A stretch of DNA of 64,000 nucleotides from Cellvibrio sp. KY-GH-1 (GTDB taxonomy: Bacteria; Pseudomonadota; Gammaproteobacteria; Pseudomonadales; Cellvibrionaceae), in the NCBI RefSeq assembly GCF_008806975.1, contig NZ_CP031728.1, positions 1,488,001 through 1,552,000 on the forward strand. The letters are read 5' to 3'. Below are positions 46,401 through 55,853 of the stretch, one piece after another. The notes below the pieces were generated by a model. The model made no database searches, was not told where the DNA came from, and saw nothing but the letters and a program-made list of their open reading frames with translations. The position numbers were made by a program, and so were the translations under genes. The first letter of the stretch is position 1; each line of letters begins with the position of its first letter.

Positions 46401-48368
46401 ATCGGCGTTGCCATTCCAGATGGCCGCAAAGGCACTCATAAACTGGTTTTTAATCGCGTGTAAATCAATACTACTGGAAAACTGGTGCGCTAATTTAAAA
46501 TCATGCAACCACACAACTGTGCCGGATTGCGCACGAATATCGAATGCACTTTCACTCACCACGCGAAAGCCCAGATTTTCCAATACCGGAATAACATCGG
46601 ACAGCGCGAGGGTGTGCTGGCGATGAAAAATTTTAAATTGCACCACGGTGGCCGGTTCATTCGTGAGCGAATGATAAACACTCAGGGCAATCGATTGCCG
46701 CTCGGATAACTCCGCGATGGAATGAATATCTTGTACCGCGGTACGCGCGTCATATTGCTCCTGATAGGCTGAAGAAAAGGCATCGCGATAATCACGCAAT
46801 AACTGATTGCTAATTTCTTCCCCGTGCGCTTCTAATAGTGCTGTGTGTAAGTAGTCCTCCCAGGAGCGGGTAATGTTCACTATGCCTGCTTGCAAGGTAT
46901 TCACATCTATCGCGCTTGGCATAGAACTATCAACGCGAAACACGAGATACACCCGCGCTAGAATTGACTCAGAAAAATAGGTGGTAAATTCACATTCATG
47001 CGAGCCTATAGCATCACCGATCAACTGCTGAATCTGCAAACGCACCTTGGTAGAAAAATAATCGCGCGGCACATAGACAATAAAATTGATGAATTTTCCG
47101 AAGGGATCACGCCGCATAAACAAGCGCACCATGGAGCGCTCATTGATACGCGCCGCGCCCATTAGTGTTTCAAACAATTCAGTACTATTACTGAGAAATA
47201 ATTCGTTACGCGGAAAAGTTTCCAGCAATTGGCGGAAATTTTTACCATCGTGACTGGATTCATCCAACCCCGTTCTACTGAACAGATGGGCAACCTTGGT
47301 GGAGATTAACGGAATTTCCCCGGTGCCCATTAAATAAACACCAGACGTGTAAAGCCCGAGGAAACGCGCCTCACCAATCACTTCACCATCGGTATTAAAA
47401 CGTTTGATGATGACGTAATCGGAATACGCATAACGGTGTACGCGCGCGCGACGGGAGGATTTGGAAAACGCAATTACCTGCGGCACCAGATGCAAACGCG
47501 CCATCCCCTCATTAAACAATTCCACTGCGAGCTGCGGCGCCGGGTTGCTGCGCAACGCAAACACACCAAGACGCTGCTCCGGTAATTCGCAGAGCGTTTT
47601 TTTTCCCTCGATGTTACGAAATTCATATTCGGAATAGCCAAGGAAGGTAAAGTTATCTTCCGTTAACCAATGCAAGAAGGCTTTAGTTTCTTGAATCGCT
47701 GCGGCTGCCGGTGCGTGGACAGCGTGGGTGAGGTTTTGCTCCGTCGCGAGAGCGGCAGCGCGCATAGGTTGGTAGTCAGCCACCACGCATTCCACTTCGC
47801 GCAAAATACTGCGCAAACTGGCACTGATCGCCGCCAACTCGTGTGGATTGGAATGAGCGCCAATTTCCATCACTATCAGCGCCTCCTTGCATCCGGGTTG
47901 CGCGGAGTTTAACTGATTACCTTTATCGCCATTACCCAGTTCGACTAGCTGGTGCTTGTCATTGCGCACCAGCGTCAACACCGTGCTTTTTATGGCGTAA
48001 ATCGCAATATTGCGCCGGTTTAATTCAATGCGAATCGAATCTACTAAAAACGGCATATCCGTTTGCAGAACCACCAATACCGTGTGCGGGCATACCCAGG
48101 AGTCTTCCGCGAGGGATGGATTAAAAAGGCGCAGCTTGGGCTCCTGGCCGTCGTACTGCTGAATAAATTGCCACCATTGGTAAACGCTGCCAAACACATC
48201 ACTCAAGCGCCGTCCGATGAGTTCATCCAGCGGATAATGATTAAAGTAGCGTCGCGCTAGCCCCTGTACCAACTCCAATTCCGCCGCAGGTAATTTTTGC
48301 GCGGCGTAGCGGTAAAATTCGTCCAAAAATTCAGCGAGCTTATGCTGGCTAACCAAGGGGCTATTCAT
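43473..48368 (-). CDS. NAD-dependent glutamate dehydrogenase, large (~180 kDa) class
   Basis: 1631 residues, the size class of the Bac_GDH family (gdhB in Pseudomonas aeruginosa). The N-terminal ~700 residues are a regulatory/ACT-like region; the catalytic core follows, with LRTSKVARGGLRWSDR (substrate-binding, with the catalytic Lys-rich region), IVPSGAKGGFVCKK and GIGDMAGDVFGNGML (NAD-binding). It converts glutamate to 2-oxoglutarate plus ammonia, mainly in amino-acid catabolism. It stands alone between a chemoreceptor and the MoxR operon; 189 bases separate it from the divergent moxR. Confidence 0.93.
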   Translation of the reverse strand: MNSPLVSQHKLAEFLDEFYRYAAQKLPAAELELVQGLARRYFNHYPLDELIGRRLSDVFGSVYQWWQFIQQYDGQEPKLRLFNPSLAEDSWVCPHTVLVVLQTDMPFLVDSIRIELNRRNIAIYAIKSTVLTLVRNDKHQLVELGNGDKGNQLNSAQPGCKEALIVMEIGAHSNPHELAAISASLRSILREVECVVADYQPMRAAALATEQNLTHAVHAPAAAAIQETKAFLHWLTEDNFTFLGYSEYEFRNIEGKKTLCELPEQRLGVFALRSNPAPQLAVELFNEGMARLHLVPQVIAFSKSSRRARVHRYAYSDYVIIKRFNTDGEVIGEARFLGLYTSGVYLMGTGEIPLISTKVAHLFSRTGLDESSHDGKNFRQLLETFPRNELFLSNSTELFETLMGAARINERSMVRLFMRRDPFGKFINFIVYVPRDYFSTKVRLQIQQLIGDAIGSHECEFTTYFSESILARVYLVFRVDSSMPSAIDVNTLQAGIVNITRSWEDYLHTALLEAHGEEISNQLLRDYRDAFSSAYQEQYDARTAVQDIHSIAELSERQSIALSVYHSLTNEPATVVQFKIFHRQHTLALSDVIPVLENLGFRVVSESAFDIRAQSGTVVWLHDFKLAHQFSSSIDLHAIKNQFMSAFAAIWNGNADSDSFNALITTAGLHWRQVVMLRAYAGYMHQTLFPFSASYMAVALTNQAALTHKLVELFSLKFDPALVDDSTSTRIATLHTDILQRLDAVANLNDDRIIRRFLALIDNTLRTNFYQVDEEGLPKPYLSIKFSPRQLSEIPAPRPLFEIFVYSPRMEGVHLRTSKVARGGLRWSDRLQDYRTEVLGLVKAQQVKNAVIVPSGAKGGFVCKKMPANVAREQQQAEGIACYQLFIRGLLDLTDNLIDGRICAPEKVVRYDDDDPYLVVAADKGTASFSDIANAISAEYNHWLGDAFASGGSQGYDHKGMGITARGAWISVQRHFREKDIDVQTQSISVLGIGDMAGDVFGNGMLLSSAIQLVAAFNHQHIFIDPNPDTAASFVERQRLFTLPKSTWDDYEKSLISEGGGVFNRSAKSIVISPQMRTRFALDAGSLTPTELINELLKSPVDLIWNGGIGTYVKASTETHADVGDKANDGLRVSGNELRCKVFGEGGNLGMTQRGRIEYCLNGGACNTDFIDNAGGVDCSDHEVNAKILLNEIVANGDLTQKQRNQLLLDMTDNVAQLVLHNNLRQTQAISVAQSEALKRSAEYRRFMNGLQASGRLDRKLEFLPNDDVLLERQTHNKGLTRPELAILISYAKAVLKEDLTNSDLVDDEYMVSFIETAFPHKIAQLFPLALRNHRLRREIVATQIANDMVNTMGISFAQRLMESTGASAADVAKAYVIARDIYSMPAFLGALDDAARIPGELQLQLINDMMRKIRRATRWFLRNRRSYLSPASEVELFAPGMRHINENLPQLLTGDALTEWETASQKLRTLGLPDELVKRVAHPADLYSGLSVVEAARLANQDINQLAQMYFALGNYLSLPWFANQISNLPVDNFWQAMARETYLGDLESQLRSLSVSLIRFKDDQLALDELIQRWSGQHKLLIVRWKSMVNELQAASGTDFAMIAVALRDLLDLAQASQHCEGLDSCPIE

Positions 48369-48557
48369 GGCCTGAACTCCGGGTGCGGGAAAATCCGTAT
48401 TCTTTAAGCCTAGCCGAAAATTTCCTGTAAACAGTTGAAATTACAAGGAACTGCCACCAAATTGGGCAGTCTATCCAGCGCGCGCAACTCATAGACAGGG
48501 CTAGCGCAACTGAGCAATCAACACGACCACTCAATAAAAAGAGGAAGACAGCGAACC

Positions 48558-49517
48558 ATGCAGGCCTACCAAGACATTCAATCGCTTAATACCTGGCTCA
48601 ACGACCAAATTATCGGCCAGGAGCATTTGATCCAGCGTCTGCTCATCGCTCTGCTTGCCGACGGCCACTTGCTCGTAGAAGGAGCGCCCGGTCTGGCCAA
48701 AACCAAGGCTATTAAAACCCTGTCGCAAGCCATTGAAGGTAACTTCCACCGGATTCAGTTCACCCCGGATTTACTGCCGTCAGATGTAACAGGTACTGAC
48801 ATTTATCGCCCCGAACAAAACCGCTTTGAATTCCAACCCGGCCCGATTTTCCATAACCTGGTGCTGGCCGACGAAATCAACCGCGCGCCGGCCAAAGTGC
48901 AATCCGCCCTGCTGGAAGCCATGGCCGAGCGTCAAGTGAGCGTGGGTAGCAAGACGTATCCCCTACCCGGTTTGTTTATGGTAATGGCAACCCAGAACCC
49001 GATTGAACAAGAAGGTACTTATCCCTTACCGGAAGCTCAACTCGACCGCTTCTTGCTGCATGTTATTGTGGATTACCCCAGCATTGATGCAGAGCGCAAA
49101 ATTCTGCAACTCGCGCGCAATGAAGCCGCCGCGATTAGTGCAACACAACCCAAGGTGATTAGTCAGGCCACTATTGATGCGGCCCGCAAGGAAATTCTCG
49201 CCATTCACATGGCGGAATCCGTAGAGGATTACATTGTTCATTTGATTAATGCGACCCGCCGTCCCGGCCAATATTCAGAAGAATTGGACGAATTGATTGA
49301 GTACGGCGCAAGTCCGCGCGCAACTATTGCGTTGGATCGCTGCGCGCGCGCCCATGCATGGTTGAATGGTCGCGATTTTGTCAGCCCAGATGACGTACAA
49401 GCCGTAGCCCATGATGTGCTCCGCCACCGGTTGATCTTAAGTTTCGAAGCGGAAGCGACCGGCACAACACCGAATCACGCCATTGATAAATTATTAGCGG
49501 CAGTTCCTCTTAGCTAA
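48558..49517 (+). CDS. MoxR-family AAA ATPase
   Basis: 319 residues. Walker A is GAPGLAKTKA (Gly-x4-Gly-Lys-Thr variant GLAKT), Walker B is LADEINRAPAKVQSALLEAM, sensor and arginine-finger regions (TQNPIEQEGTYPLPEAQLDRF) are intact. MoxR ATPases act as chaperones that assist assembly or activation of partner proteins, and here it heads a six-gene operon with DUF58, DUF4381, two VWA proteins and BatD. GAAGACAGCGAACC precedes the ATG; spacing to the next gene is 33 bases. Confidence 0.93.
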   Translation: MQAYQDIQSLNTWLNDQIIGQEHLIQRLLIALLADGHLLVEGAPGLAKTKAIKTLSQAIEGNFHRIQFTPDLLPSDVTGTDIYRPEQNRFEFQPGPIFHNLVLADEINRAPAKVQSALLEAMAERQVSVGSKTYPLPGLFMVMATQNPIEQEGTYPLPEAQLDRFLLHVIVDYPSIDAERKILQLARNEAAAISATQPKVISQATIDAARKEILAIHMAESVEDYIVHLINATRRPGQYSEELDELIEYGASPRATIALDRCARAHAWLNGRDFVSPDDVQAVAHDVLRHRLILSFEAEATGTTPNHAIDKLLAAVPLS

Positions 49518-49550
49518 TTTGATTGACGCTAAAGTCACGAGTAAATAGCC

Positions 49551-50504
49551 ATGAGTGAATTGCAACAAGATTTGAATCCGCGCGGCGCTTATACTGAATT
49601 AAGTGCACTACTGCGCTGCCGTTTTGCGGCACAGGATTTAAAACTCTTCGCCCATCAACCTGCACGTAGTTTGTTATCCGGCGGTGAGCGCACGCGTTTT
49701 CGCGGACGCGGAATGGATTTTGAAGAAGTGCGCCTCTATCAACCAGGCGATGATATTCGCTCTATTGATTGGCGAGTCACTGCACGCACGCAGGTTGCCC
49801 ACACCAAAATTTTTCGCGAAGAGCGCGAGCGGCCGGTGTTTATGCTGGTGGACCAGCGCTCATCATTATTTTTTGGCAGCCAGCGCTGTTTTAAATCCGT
49901 GCTCGCTGCACACATCGCCGCACTGTTGAGTTGGGCCGCACTCGCCAATGGCGATCGGTTGGGTGCATTGGTGTTTGGTGATTACGATCAACGCGATGTG
50001 CGCCCGCGCCGGAGTAAACACGCGGTATTAGAACTGCTCCATCAATTGCAGGATTACAATCACCGCTTGAATTCGCCCATAGCACCGCAAGCAATCGGTA
50101 ATCAACCGGCAAACGAACTGCACCGGATGCTCGCTGATGCACGTCGTATTGCCAAGCCAGGGTGCGCACTGTTTATTATCAGCGATTTTCAAGATATGAA
50201 CCCAGCGTGCGAGCAACAATTGTTTGAGCTGGCCCGCCATACGGATGTCACACTTATTCACCTTTACGACCCACTGGAACGACAACTAATTAGCAACAGC
50301 CCCCTGACTATTAGCAATGGTCGCGAGCGGCTGCAATTGGCGACTAATGAAAAAATGTTCCAGCAGGCGTTCAAAAATCAATTCGATCAACAACTCAATA
50401 CTCTCGTCCAGCTTTGCAAGCGCTTGCGCATTCCTTTACTGAGTTACGCCACGAGCGATGACATTCAAGAGGGATTACGCAAAGCATTTGGGCGCAAAAA
50501 ATAA
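49551..50504 (+). CDS. DUF58 protein of the MoxR operon
   Basis: 317 residues. The conserved core of the family is present: GERTRFRGRGMDFEEVR and YQPGDDIRSIDWRVTAR. The C-terminal half is a degenerate VWA-like fold (PVFMLVDQRSSLFF). No signal peptide is seen; probably cytoplasmic. It is part of the conserved MoxR-DUF58-VWA set thought to act on membrane or stress functions. Confidence 0.92.
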   Translation: MSELQQDLNPRGAYTELSALLRCRFAAQDLKLFAHQPARSLLSGGERTRFRGRGMDFEEVRLYQPGDDIRSIDWRVTARTQVAHTKIFREERERPVFMLVDQRSSLFFGSQRCFKSVLAAHIAALLSWAALANGDRLGALVFGDYDQRDVRPRRSKHAVLELLHQLQDYNHRLNSPIAPQAIGNQPANELHRMLADARRIAKPGCALFIISDFQDMNPACEQQLFELARHTDVTLIHLYDPLERQLISNSPLTISNGRERLQLATNEKMFQQAFKNQFDQQLNTLVQLCKRLRIPLLSYATSDDIQEGLRKAFGRKK

Positions 50505-50528
50505 ATCGAATCCGGTGCACTTAAATTT

Positions 50529-51083
50529 ATGCAACCTACTCCATCACCACTCGATCAACTCGCTGATATTCATTTGCCCGATACAGTAAGCTGGTGGCCG
50601 TTAGCTCCAGGCTGGTGGGCACTGCTGGCCCTGTTGGTTATTGCAGTTATCGCCTTTTTTGTTTGGCGCCATAAAACCAGACAAAATAGTTATCGCCTAC
50701 ACGCGCAACAGCAGTTAGACAAAATTTATGCAAGCTATCAACACGATGAAAATGCGGCGACCTTATTGCATGAAGTGAGCGTACTGTTGCGCCGCACCGC
50801 ATTAACCGCCTACCCCAACTCGTTCAGTGCCAGCATTAAAGGTCAGGCTTGGCTGGATTGGCTGGATAGCGTCTGCCCTATTGACACAAAACATCCGCAA
50901 CGTCGATTTAACTCACCCTGCGGAGAACAATTGTTGACTGCCAGTTATCAAAAAAAACCCTCGGTGGATGCAACGGCACTGTACAACCTTTGCGGCTATT
51001 GGTTAGCGCAGCATCGCAACCAACATCAAAAATTGCCGCTGACTAAAACAACGGCGAGTACTGCGGAGGCCAACCATGTTTGA
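50529..51083 (+). CDS. DUF4381 membrane protein of the MoxR operon
   Basis: 184 residues. A short N-terminal leader (PLDQLADIHLPDTVSWWPLAPGWW) precedes one membrane segment (about 27-48), then a cytoplasmic helical domain (LHEVSVLLRRTALTAYPN...GQAWLDWLD) typical of DUF4381. Its 3' end overlaps the next gene by 8 bases, so translation is probably coupled. Function inferred from context only. Confidence 0.88.
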   Translation: MQPTPSPLDQLADIHLPDTVSWWPLAPGWWALLALLVIAVIAFFVWRHKTRQNSYRLHAQQQLDKIYASYQHDENAATLLHEVSVLLRRTALTAYPNSFSASIKGQAWLDWLDSVCPIDTKHPQRRFNSPCGEQLLTASYQKKPSVDATALYNLCGYWLAQHRNQHQKLPLTKTTASTAEANHV

Positions 51084-52095
51084 AATGCAATGGCCGTTAT
51101 TATTGTTGCTTGCTCCGCTGCCGCTCGCGATGAGATTTGTCGCCCCTAAAAAACGGGTTGAGGCCGCACTGCGTGTGCCTTTCTATCAACATGCCAGCCA
51201 GTTAGAAAAATTGAATCGCTTGAGTGTTGGTAAACGCCCGGCGAAATTATTTGCGCTCTGGGCGATGTGGTTGAGTTGCGTGATCGCGGCAACTAATCCG
51301 CAATGGGTAGGTGAACCTATGAGCATGCCGTCCAGCGGGCGCGATTTATTAATGGCCGTAGATATTTCCGGGAGTATGGAACAAACCGACATGGCACTGA
51401 ACGGCCAACGTATTACGCGCTTAATGGCCGTTAAAAAAGTCATTGGCGACTTTGTTACCCGTCGCAATAGTGATCGACTGGGTTTAATTTTATTTGGCGC
51501 CCAAGCCTATTTGCAGGCACCGCTAACCTACGATCGGCAAACCGTTAATGAATTATTGCAAGAAGCGCAAATTGGATTTGCCGGCCGTGAAACCGCTATC
51601 GGTGATGCCATTGCGCTGGCCGTAAAACGTTTACGCGATCGCCCCGATAGCAGCCGTGTACTGGTCTTACTCACTGATGGAGCGAACACTGCCGGCGTGT
51701 TGGCACCGGATAAAGCGACCGAGCTTGCACAAAAAGCCAATATTAAAATCTACACCATTGCGTTTGGTGCTGAGTCTATGGAAGTGCCCGGCCTGTTTGG
51801 CTCGCGCACAGTGAATCCGTCACGCGATCTGGATGAACCCACCATGATTGCAATCGCCGAAAAAACCGGCGGCAAATATTTCCGTGCACGTAATTTGGAG
51901 GAATTGGACAACATTCACCGTGAACTGGATCAATTGGAACCGATTGAAATAGAAGCAGAAACCTTTCGCCCGGTAGAGACATTATTTTATTGGCCGCTGG
52001 CATTTGCATTCCTGTTGAGTATGGCAATGGCCGGTCTGCACCTTTGGCAAGGGCGCAGCACACCGTTAACAACAACCGGGGTGGAGGCAAGATAA
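51076..52095 (+). CDS. batA: BatA-like von Willebrand A membrane protein
   Basis: 339 residues with a membrane segment near 8-25, another near 60-75 and one at the C-terminus (about 303-325). The VWA domain has a complete metal-ion-dependent adhesion site: DISGS at residues 95-99, the Thr in GRETAIGDA and the Asp in LLTDGAN. Such domains bind partner proteins. It overlaps DUF4381 at its start and the next gene by one base (TAATG), a tight operon. Confidence 0.9.
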   Translation: MFEMQWPLLLLLAPLPLAMRFVAPKKRVEAALRVPFYQHASQLEKLNRLSVGKRPAKLFALWAMWLSCVIAATNPQWVGEPMSMPSSGRDLLMAVDISGSMEQTDMALNGQRITRLMAVKKVIGDFVTRRNSDRLGLILFGAQAYLQAPLTYDRQTVNELLQEAQIGFAGRETAIGDAIALAVKRLRDRPDSSRVLVLLTDGANTAGVLAPDKATELAQKANIKIYTIAFGAESMEVPGLFGSRTVNPSRDLDEPTMIAIAEKTGGKYFRARNLEELDNIHRELDQLEPIEIEAETFRPVETLFYWPLAFAFLLSMAMAGLHLWQGRSTPLTTTGVEAR

Positions 52096-54080
52096 TGAGC
52101 ACTCTGGATTTATTTCATTTTTTACGCCCCTGGTGGCTGCTAGCATTAGTGCCCGCTGTCGTGCTCGCCCTTACGCTCTGGTATCAAAAACACCGCGCTC
52201 GTCAGTGGCAGCAAATAGTAGCGCCCGAATTACTCAAGTATTTGCTCGACGGACAAACTACGCGCATCAACCCTTTCTATTTACTTGTATTACTGGTGAG
52301 CTGGGTAATTGCCTGTCTCGCTATGGCTGGCCCCAGTTGGGAAAAGCGCCCGGTTGCGGTAGAAAAAAATCAACAGGCGCTGGTGATAATGCTCGATCTC
52401 TCACCGTCTATGACGAGTGAAGATTTAAAACCTTCGCGATTAGTGCGAGCACGCTTGAAGCTGATCGACTTCTTGCGCGAACGTAAAGATGGCCAAACAG
52501 CCCTGCTGGTTTACGCCGGCGATGTGCATGTGGTGACACCACTGACCGACGACGTGGAAACCATCATCAATATTATTCCCGCACTCCACCCGAACGTAAT
52601 GCCGGCAGAAGGTAGCAATACCGAAGCGGCGGTAGAGCGCGGTCTAAAACTATTAAAAGATGCTGGCATTCCCCAAGGCGATTTGCTGTTAATGACTGAC
52701 GGTGTCATCGCCGATGCGCAATACAGCATTATTGAGACCATGAAGCAGAACGGCCAATACCGTTTATCTGTGATGGGAGTTGGCGGCACAGAACCCACGC
52801 CAATCCCGAGCAGCAAAGGTGGTTTTGTTCGCGATGGCAAACGCGGTATCGTTACCACCCAATTAAATGTCAGCGAATTGCAAACGCTTGCGAACCAGAC
52901 GCGCGGCCGCTATCGCACCCTTAGCAACAACAGCAGTGATATTGATTATTTAATGAATTTGCCTGCGCCCGAAAAACAAGAAACCCAAAAAGTGGATCGC
53001 GAGTTTGATAGCTGGTACGACCGGGGTCATTGGTTAGTAATTCTGTTATTACCCGTTGTACTCTACTGTTTCCGTCGCGGAGTGTTGTTAAGTCTATTAC
53101 TGATTCCACTCGCGGGCTTGTCACCCACGAAAAGCTACGCCTTGGGATGGGATGATTTATGGAAAAACAAAAACCAGCAAGCTTATGACCAGTTGCAACA
53201 AGAACAGGCAACCGAAGCTGCGCAGAATTTTGAAGACCCTGAATGGAAAGCCAGCGCCCAGTATCGCGCCGGTGATTATGCTGAAGCAGCTAAAAATTTT
53301 TCCCAATTCGATACTGCCAATGCTCATTACAACCGTGGTAATGCGCTCGCCAAGGCAGGAAAGTTGCCCGAGGCGATCAAAGCTTACGATGAGGCGTTAA
53401 AACAACAACCAGACTTGGAAGATGCGAAAAATAACCGCCAATTGGTTGAAGACGCTATAAAACAGCAGCAACAGAAACAAGATCAGCAAAACCAGGATCA
53501 AAAGCAAGACAAGAATTCTGATCAACAAAACAAACAAGACCAACAACAGGATCAGAAAAACCAACAGGATCAATCCCAGCAAAATCAGGATAAACAACAG
53601 AATCAGGATTCGCAAAATCAAAAAAATAGTGATCAGAACGATCAGCAACAAAGCGAGCAAGATCAATCACAGCAAGACCAGCAGAAGGAACAACAAAAGC
53701 AAGACATGAAAAACCAAGCGCAGAAGGATCAGCAACAAGAACAACAAAACAACGAGCAACCGTCCGACAAACAGCAACAAAACGCAAACCAGCCAAAAGA
53801 CGAACAACAAAAGGACGATGAGAAAAAGCAGGCTGCGCAGCCTGCTGAAGAAGATAAAGAGCAACCAGCAGAACAGCAGGACGCGCAGGCAGCGACGCCA
53901 GCCGATGACGGCCTGACGGATGAAGAACGCCAGGCAATGGAGCAATGGCTAAGGCGTGTTCCGGATGATCCGGGTGGTTTACTACGCAACAAATTCAACT
54001 ACGAACATTACAAACGCAATCAGGAAATGTTAAACGGCGAATGGTCCGCCCCTGAAAATGGCGCGGAGGGTCGGTGGTAA
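52095..54080 (+). CDS. batB: BatB/BatC-like VWA-TPR membrane protein with long Q/N/D/K-rich region
   Basis: 661 residues from ATG 52095, which overlaps the batA stop; a longer frame to 51990 would lie inside batA. Two N-terminal membrane segments lead to a VWA domain (MIDAS DLSPS, then later LLMTDG), then a membrane segment (near 315), TPR-like repeats (about 385-450; AHYNRGNALAKAGKLPEAIKAY), and about 145 residues of low-complexity Gln/Asn/Asp/Lys (about 452-600). A folded C-terminal segment (TDEERQAMEQWLRRVPDDPGGLLRNKF) ends the protein. It looks like a fusion of the BatB and BatC functions. Confidence 0.9.
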   Translation: MSTLDLFHFLRPWWLLALVPAVVLALTLWYQKHRARQWQQIVAPELLKYLLDGQTTRINPFYLLVLLVSWVIACLAMAGPSWEKRPVAVEKNQQALVIMLDLSPSMTSEDLKPSRLVRARLKLIDFLRERKDGQTALLVYAGDVHVVTPLTDDVETIINIIPALHPNVMPAEGSNTEAAVERGLKLLKDAGIPQGDLLLMTDGVIADAQYSIIETMKQNGQYRLSVMGVGGTEPTPIPSSKGGFVRDGKRGIVTTQLNVSELQTLANQTRGRYRTLSNNSSDIDYLMNLPAPEKQETQKVDREFDSWYDRGHWLVILLLPVVLYCFRRGVLLSLLLIPLAGLSPTKSYALGWDDLWKNKNQQAYDQLQQEQATEAAQNFEDPEWKASAQYRAGDYAEAAKNFSQFDTANAHYNRGNALAKAGKLPEAIKAYDEALKQQPDLEDAKNNRQLVEDAIKQQQQKQDQQNQDQKQDKNSDQQNKQDQQQDQKNQQDQSQQNQDKQQNQDSQNQKNSDQNDQQQSEQDQSQQDQQKEQQKQDMKNQAQKDQQQEQQNNEQPSDKQQQNANQPKDEQQKDDEKKQAAQPAEEDKEQPAEQQDAQAATPADDGLTDEERQAMEQWLRRVPDDPGGLLRNKFNYEHYKRNQEMLNGEWSAPENGAEGRW

Positions 54081-54082
54081 TT

Positions 54083-55834
54083 ATGAAACCTACAAATTCA
54101 ACAATTAAAAACTGGTTAAGTCGCGCAGTCGGCTTCCTATTAATGGTAACCGGACTAAACGTGTTTGCAGGCAACCTCACTGCCAGTGTGGACCGCGACG
54201 CGTTGGGGTTGGAAGAAACCTTTACCCTGGTGCTGCGTTACGACGAACAGATCAATGCAACCCCGGATTATGAATTGCTGCAAAAAGATTTTGACATTCT
54301 CAATACCCAAAGCGGCACGCAAATGAGCATTATTAACGGCAACATGGAAGCGTCTACCGAGTGGAAAATTGCGCTGGCCCCCAAACGTATCGGCAAATTA
54401 TTAATACCCTCGTTCAAAATTGATGGCGCTGTGAGCGATGCGATTGAAATCACTGTGGAAGGAAAAAGCCGCAAACCCAAAGATGGGCAAAACGATGTTA
54501 GCGTGGAAATCGAAACCAATGCTGATACTGTTTATGTACAACAGCAAGTCATTGTGACTCTACGCCTTTACACCACCGTAGGCTTATCTGGTGTTGATTT
54601 GCAACCACTGCAAGTAAAAGACGCATTAGTTGTGCAATTAGATGAAAAACAATACCAGACTAAAATTAATAATCGCCCCGGCGCGGTCGTGGAAACCCGC
54701 TACGCAATTTTCCCGCAACAGAGCGGCGAATTACTTATTCCCAGCATGTTATATCAAGTCTCCGTCAATAACGGCTCACGCGATATTTGGGACAGGTTTT
54801 ACGGAAACGGCCAGAGCAATGTATTGCGCCTGCGCACGGAAGAACAAAAAGTGAATGTGTTACCAACCCCTGCCTCCGCCAATGGCGCCCCCTGGATGCC
54901 AGCCAACAAAGTGGAACTGGAAGAACATTGGAGCGCAAGCACCGATTCGCTCAAAGTGGGAGAACCCATCACTCGCACAATTACCATTAAGGCCGAGGGC
55001 TTAACTGCCGGGCAAATTAATCCACTGGAAGTAAATAGTATTGATGGTATTACCTTCTACAAAGACCAAGCCCAAAACGACGACCAAAAGTCACCGAATG
55101 GAGTCGTAGGTTCACGCATTGAAACTATCGCCATAGTGCCAACCAAAGAAGGGACATTCACCTTGCCCCAAACCGAAGTGCGTTGGTGGAACAACCATAG
55201 TCAAATGATGGAAACTGCCTATTTGAATGCCGTTACATTAAAAGTTGGCAGCGGTGCCATGAGCCAGAACAATCTCAATTCGACAACAAACCCGCTACCT
55301 GAGGATGCGAACCAAGAGCCAACCGGCGTAGCAATAAATACAGATGCAAGTAGCGCACAACCAGAGGTTCAAGTTATTAATAAAACACCCTGGTGGCTTT
55401 ATGTCACCAACCTGATATCGCTAGCCGTTGCTTTGTATTTTGCAATGAAGTTTTGGCAATACAAACGTGTTCATGAAGTCAGCCAGCGTCATCGCCAACA
55501 AACTTCTCACGCGCAAGTTGAAACAGAAGCGGCAGCCTGGAATCAGGTAAAACGACAGCTTGCTGAAAAATCACTTACCGGTTTACGGAAAGCAGTGATT
55601 GATTGGGCAAGAATCCATTGGAAAGCGGCAGATATCACTAGCCTGCAAGCAATCGAGAAGCACGCCCAGCTGGCAGAGCTTAGCGATGAACTGCGTAAAC
55701 TGGATGAAGCTATTTTCGGCAATCAAGATGTTGCACCGGACCTGGACAAGCTGTTGCAGCTCCTGGCCAATTTGCGTCGTGACCGGCAAAAATATGCGAC
55801 CCACCAAGCCGCTTTAAAGCCACTTTATCCATAA
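54083..55834 (+). CDS. batD: BatD-like protein
   Basis: 583 residues from ATG 54083, with GGAGGG 12 bases upstream; a GTG at 54074 is too close to that signal. A signal peptide (about 1-30, ending VFAGN) is followed by two or three beta-sandwich repeats (ASVDRDALGLEETFTLVLRYDE, ISVEIETNADTVYVQQQVIVTLRLY) and one C-terminal membrane segment (about 440-460), with a cytoplasmic helical tail. This is the BatD/oxygen tolerance family. It ends the operon; a bidirectional terminator follows. Confidence 0.9.
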   Translation: MKPTNSTIKNWLSRAVGFLLMVTGLNVFAGNLTASVDRDALGLEETFTLVLRYDEQINATPDYELLQKDFDILNTQSGTQMSIINGNMEASTEWKIALAPKRIGKLLIPSFKIDGAVSDAIEITVEGKSRKPKDGQNDVSVEIETNADTVYVQQQVIVTLRLYTTVGLSGVDLQPLQVKDALVVQLDEKQYQTKINNRPGAVVETRYAIFPQQSGELLIPSMLYQVSVNNGSRDIWDRFYGNGQSNVLRLRTEEQKVNVLPTPASANGAPWMPANKVELEEHWSASTDSLKVGEPITRTITIKAEGLTAGQINPLEVNSIDGITFYKDQAQNDDQKSPNGVVGSRIETIAIVPTKEGTFTLPQTEVRWWNNHSQMMETAYLNAVTLKVGSGAMSQNNLNSTTNPLPEDANQEPTGVAINTDASSAQPEVQVINKTPWWLYVTNLISLAVALYFAMKFWQYKRVHEVSQRHRQQTSHAQVETEAAAWNQVKRQLAEKSLTGLRKAVIDWARIHWKAADITSLQAIEKHAQLAELSDELRKLDEAIFGNQDVAPDLDKLLQLLANLRRDRQKYATHQAALKPLYP

Positions 55835-55853
55835 TTAAGCACACGCTCTATTA

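Noticed and set aside
53461..53880. Repetitive DNA in batB as a tandem-repeat array or CRISPR
   Set aside because: Units are irregular in length and sequence and keep one reading frame; it is coding low complexity.
53455..53937. Long minus-strand open frame of 160 codons opposite the Q/N-rich part of batB
   Set aside because: It is a by-product of the CAA/CAG/GAT-rich coding sequence on the other strand; its Leu/Val-rich translation has no start signal or family pattern.
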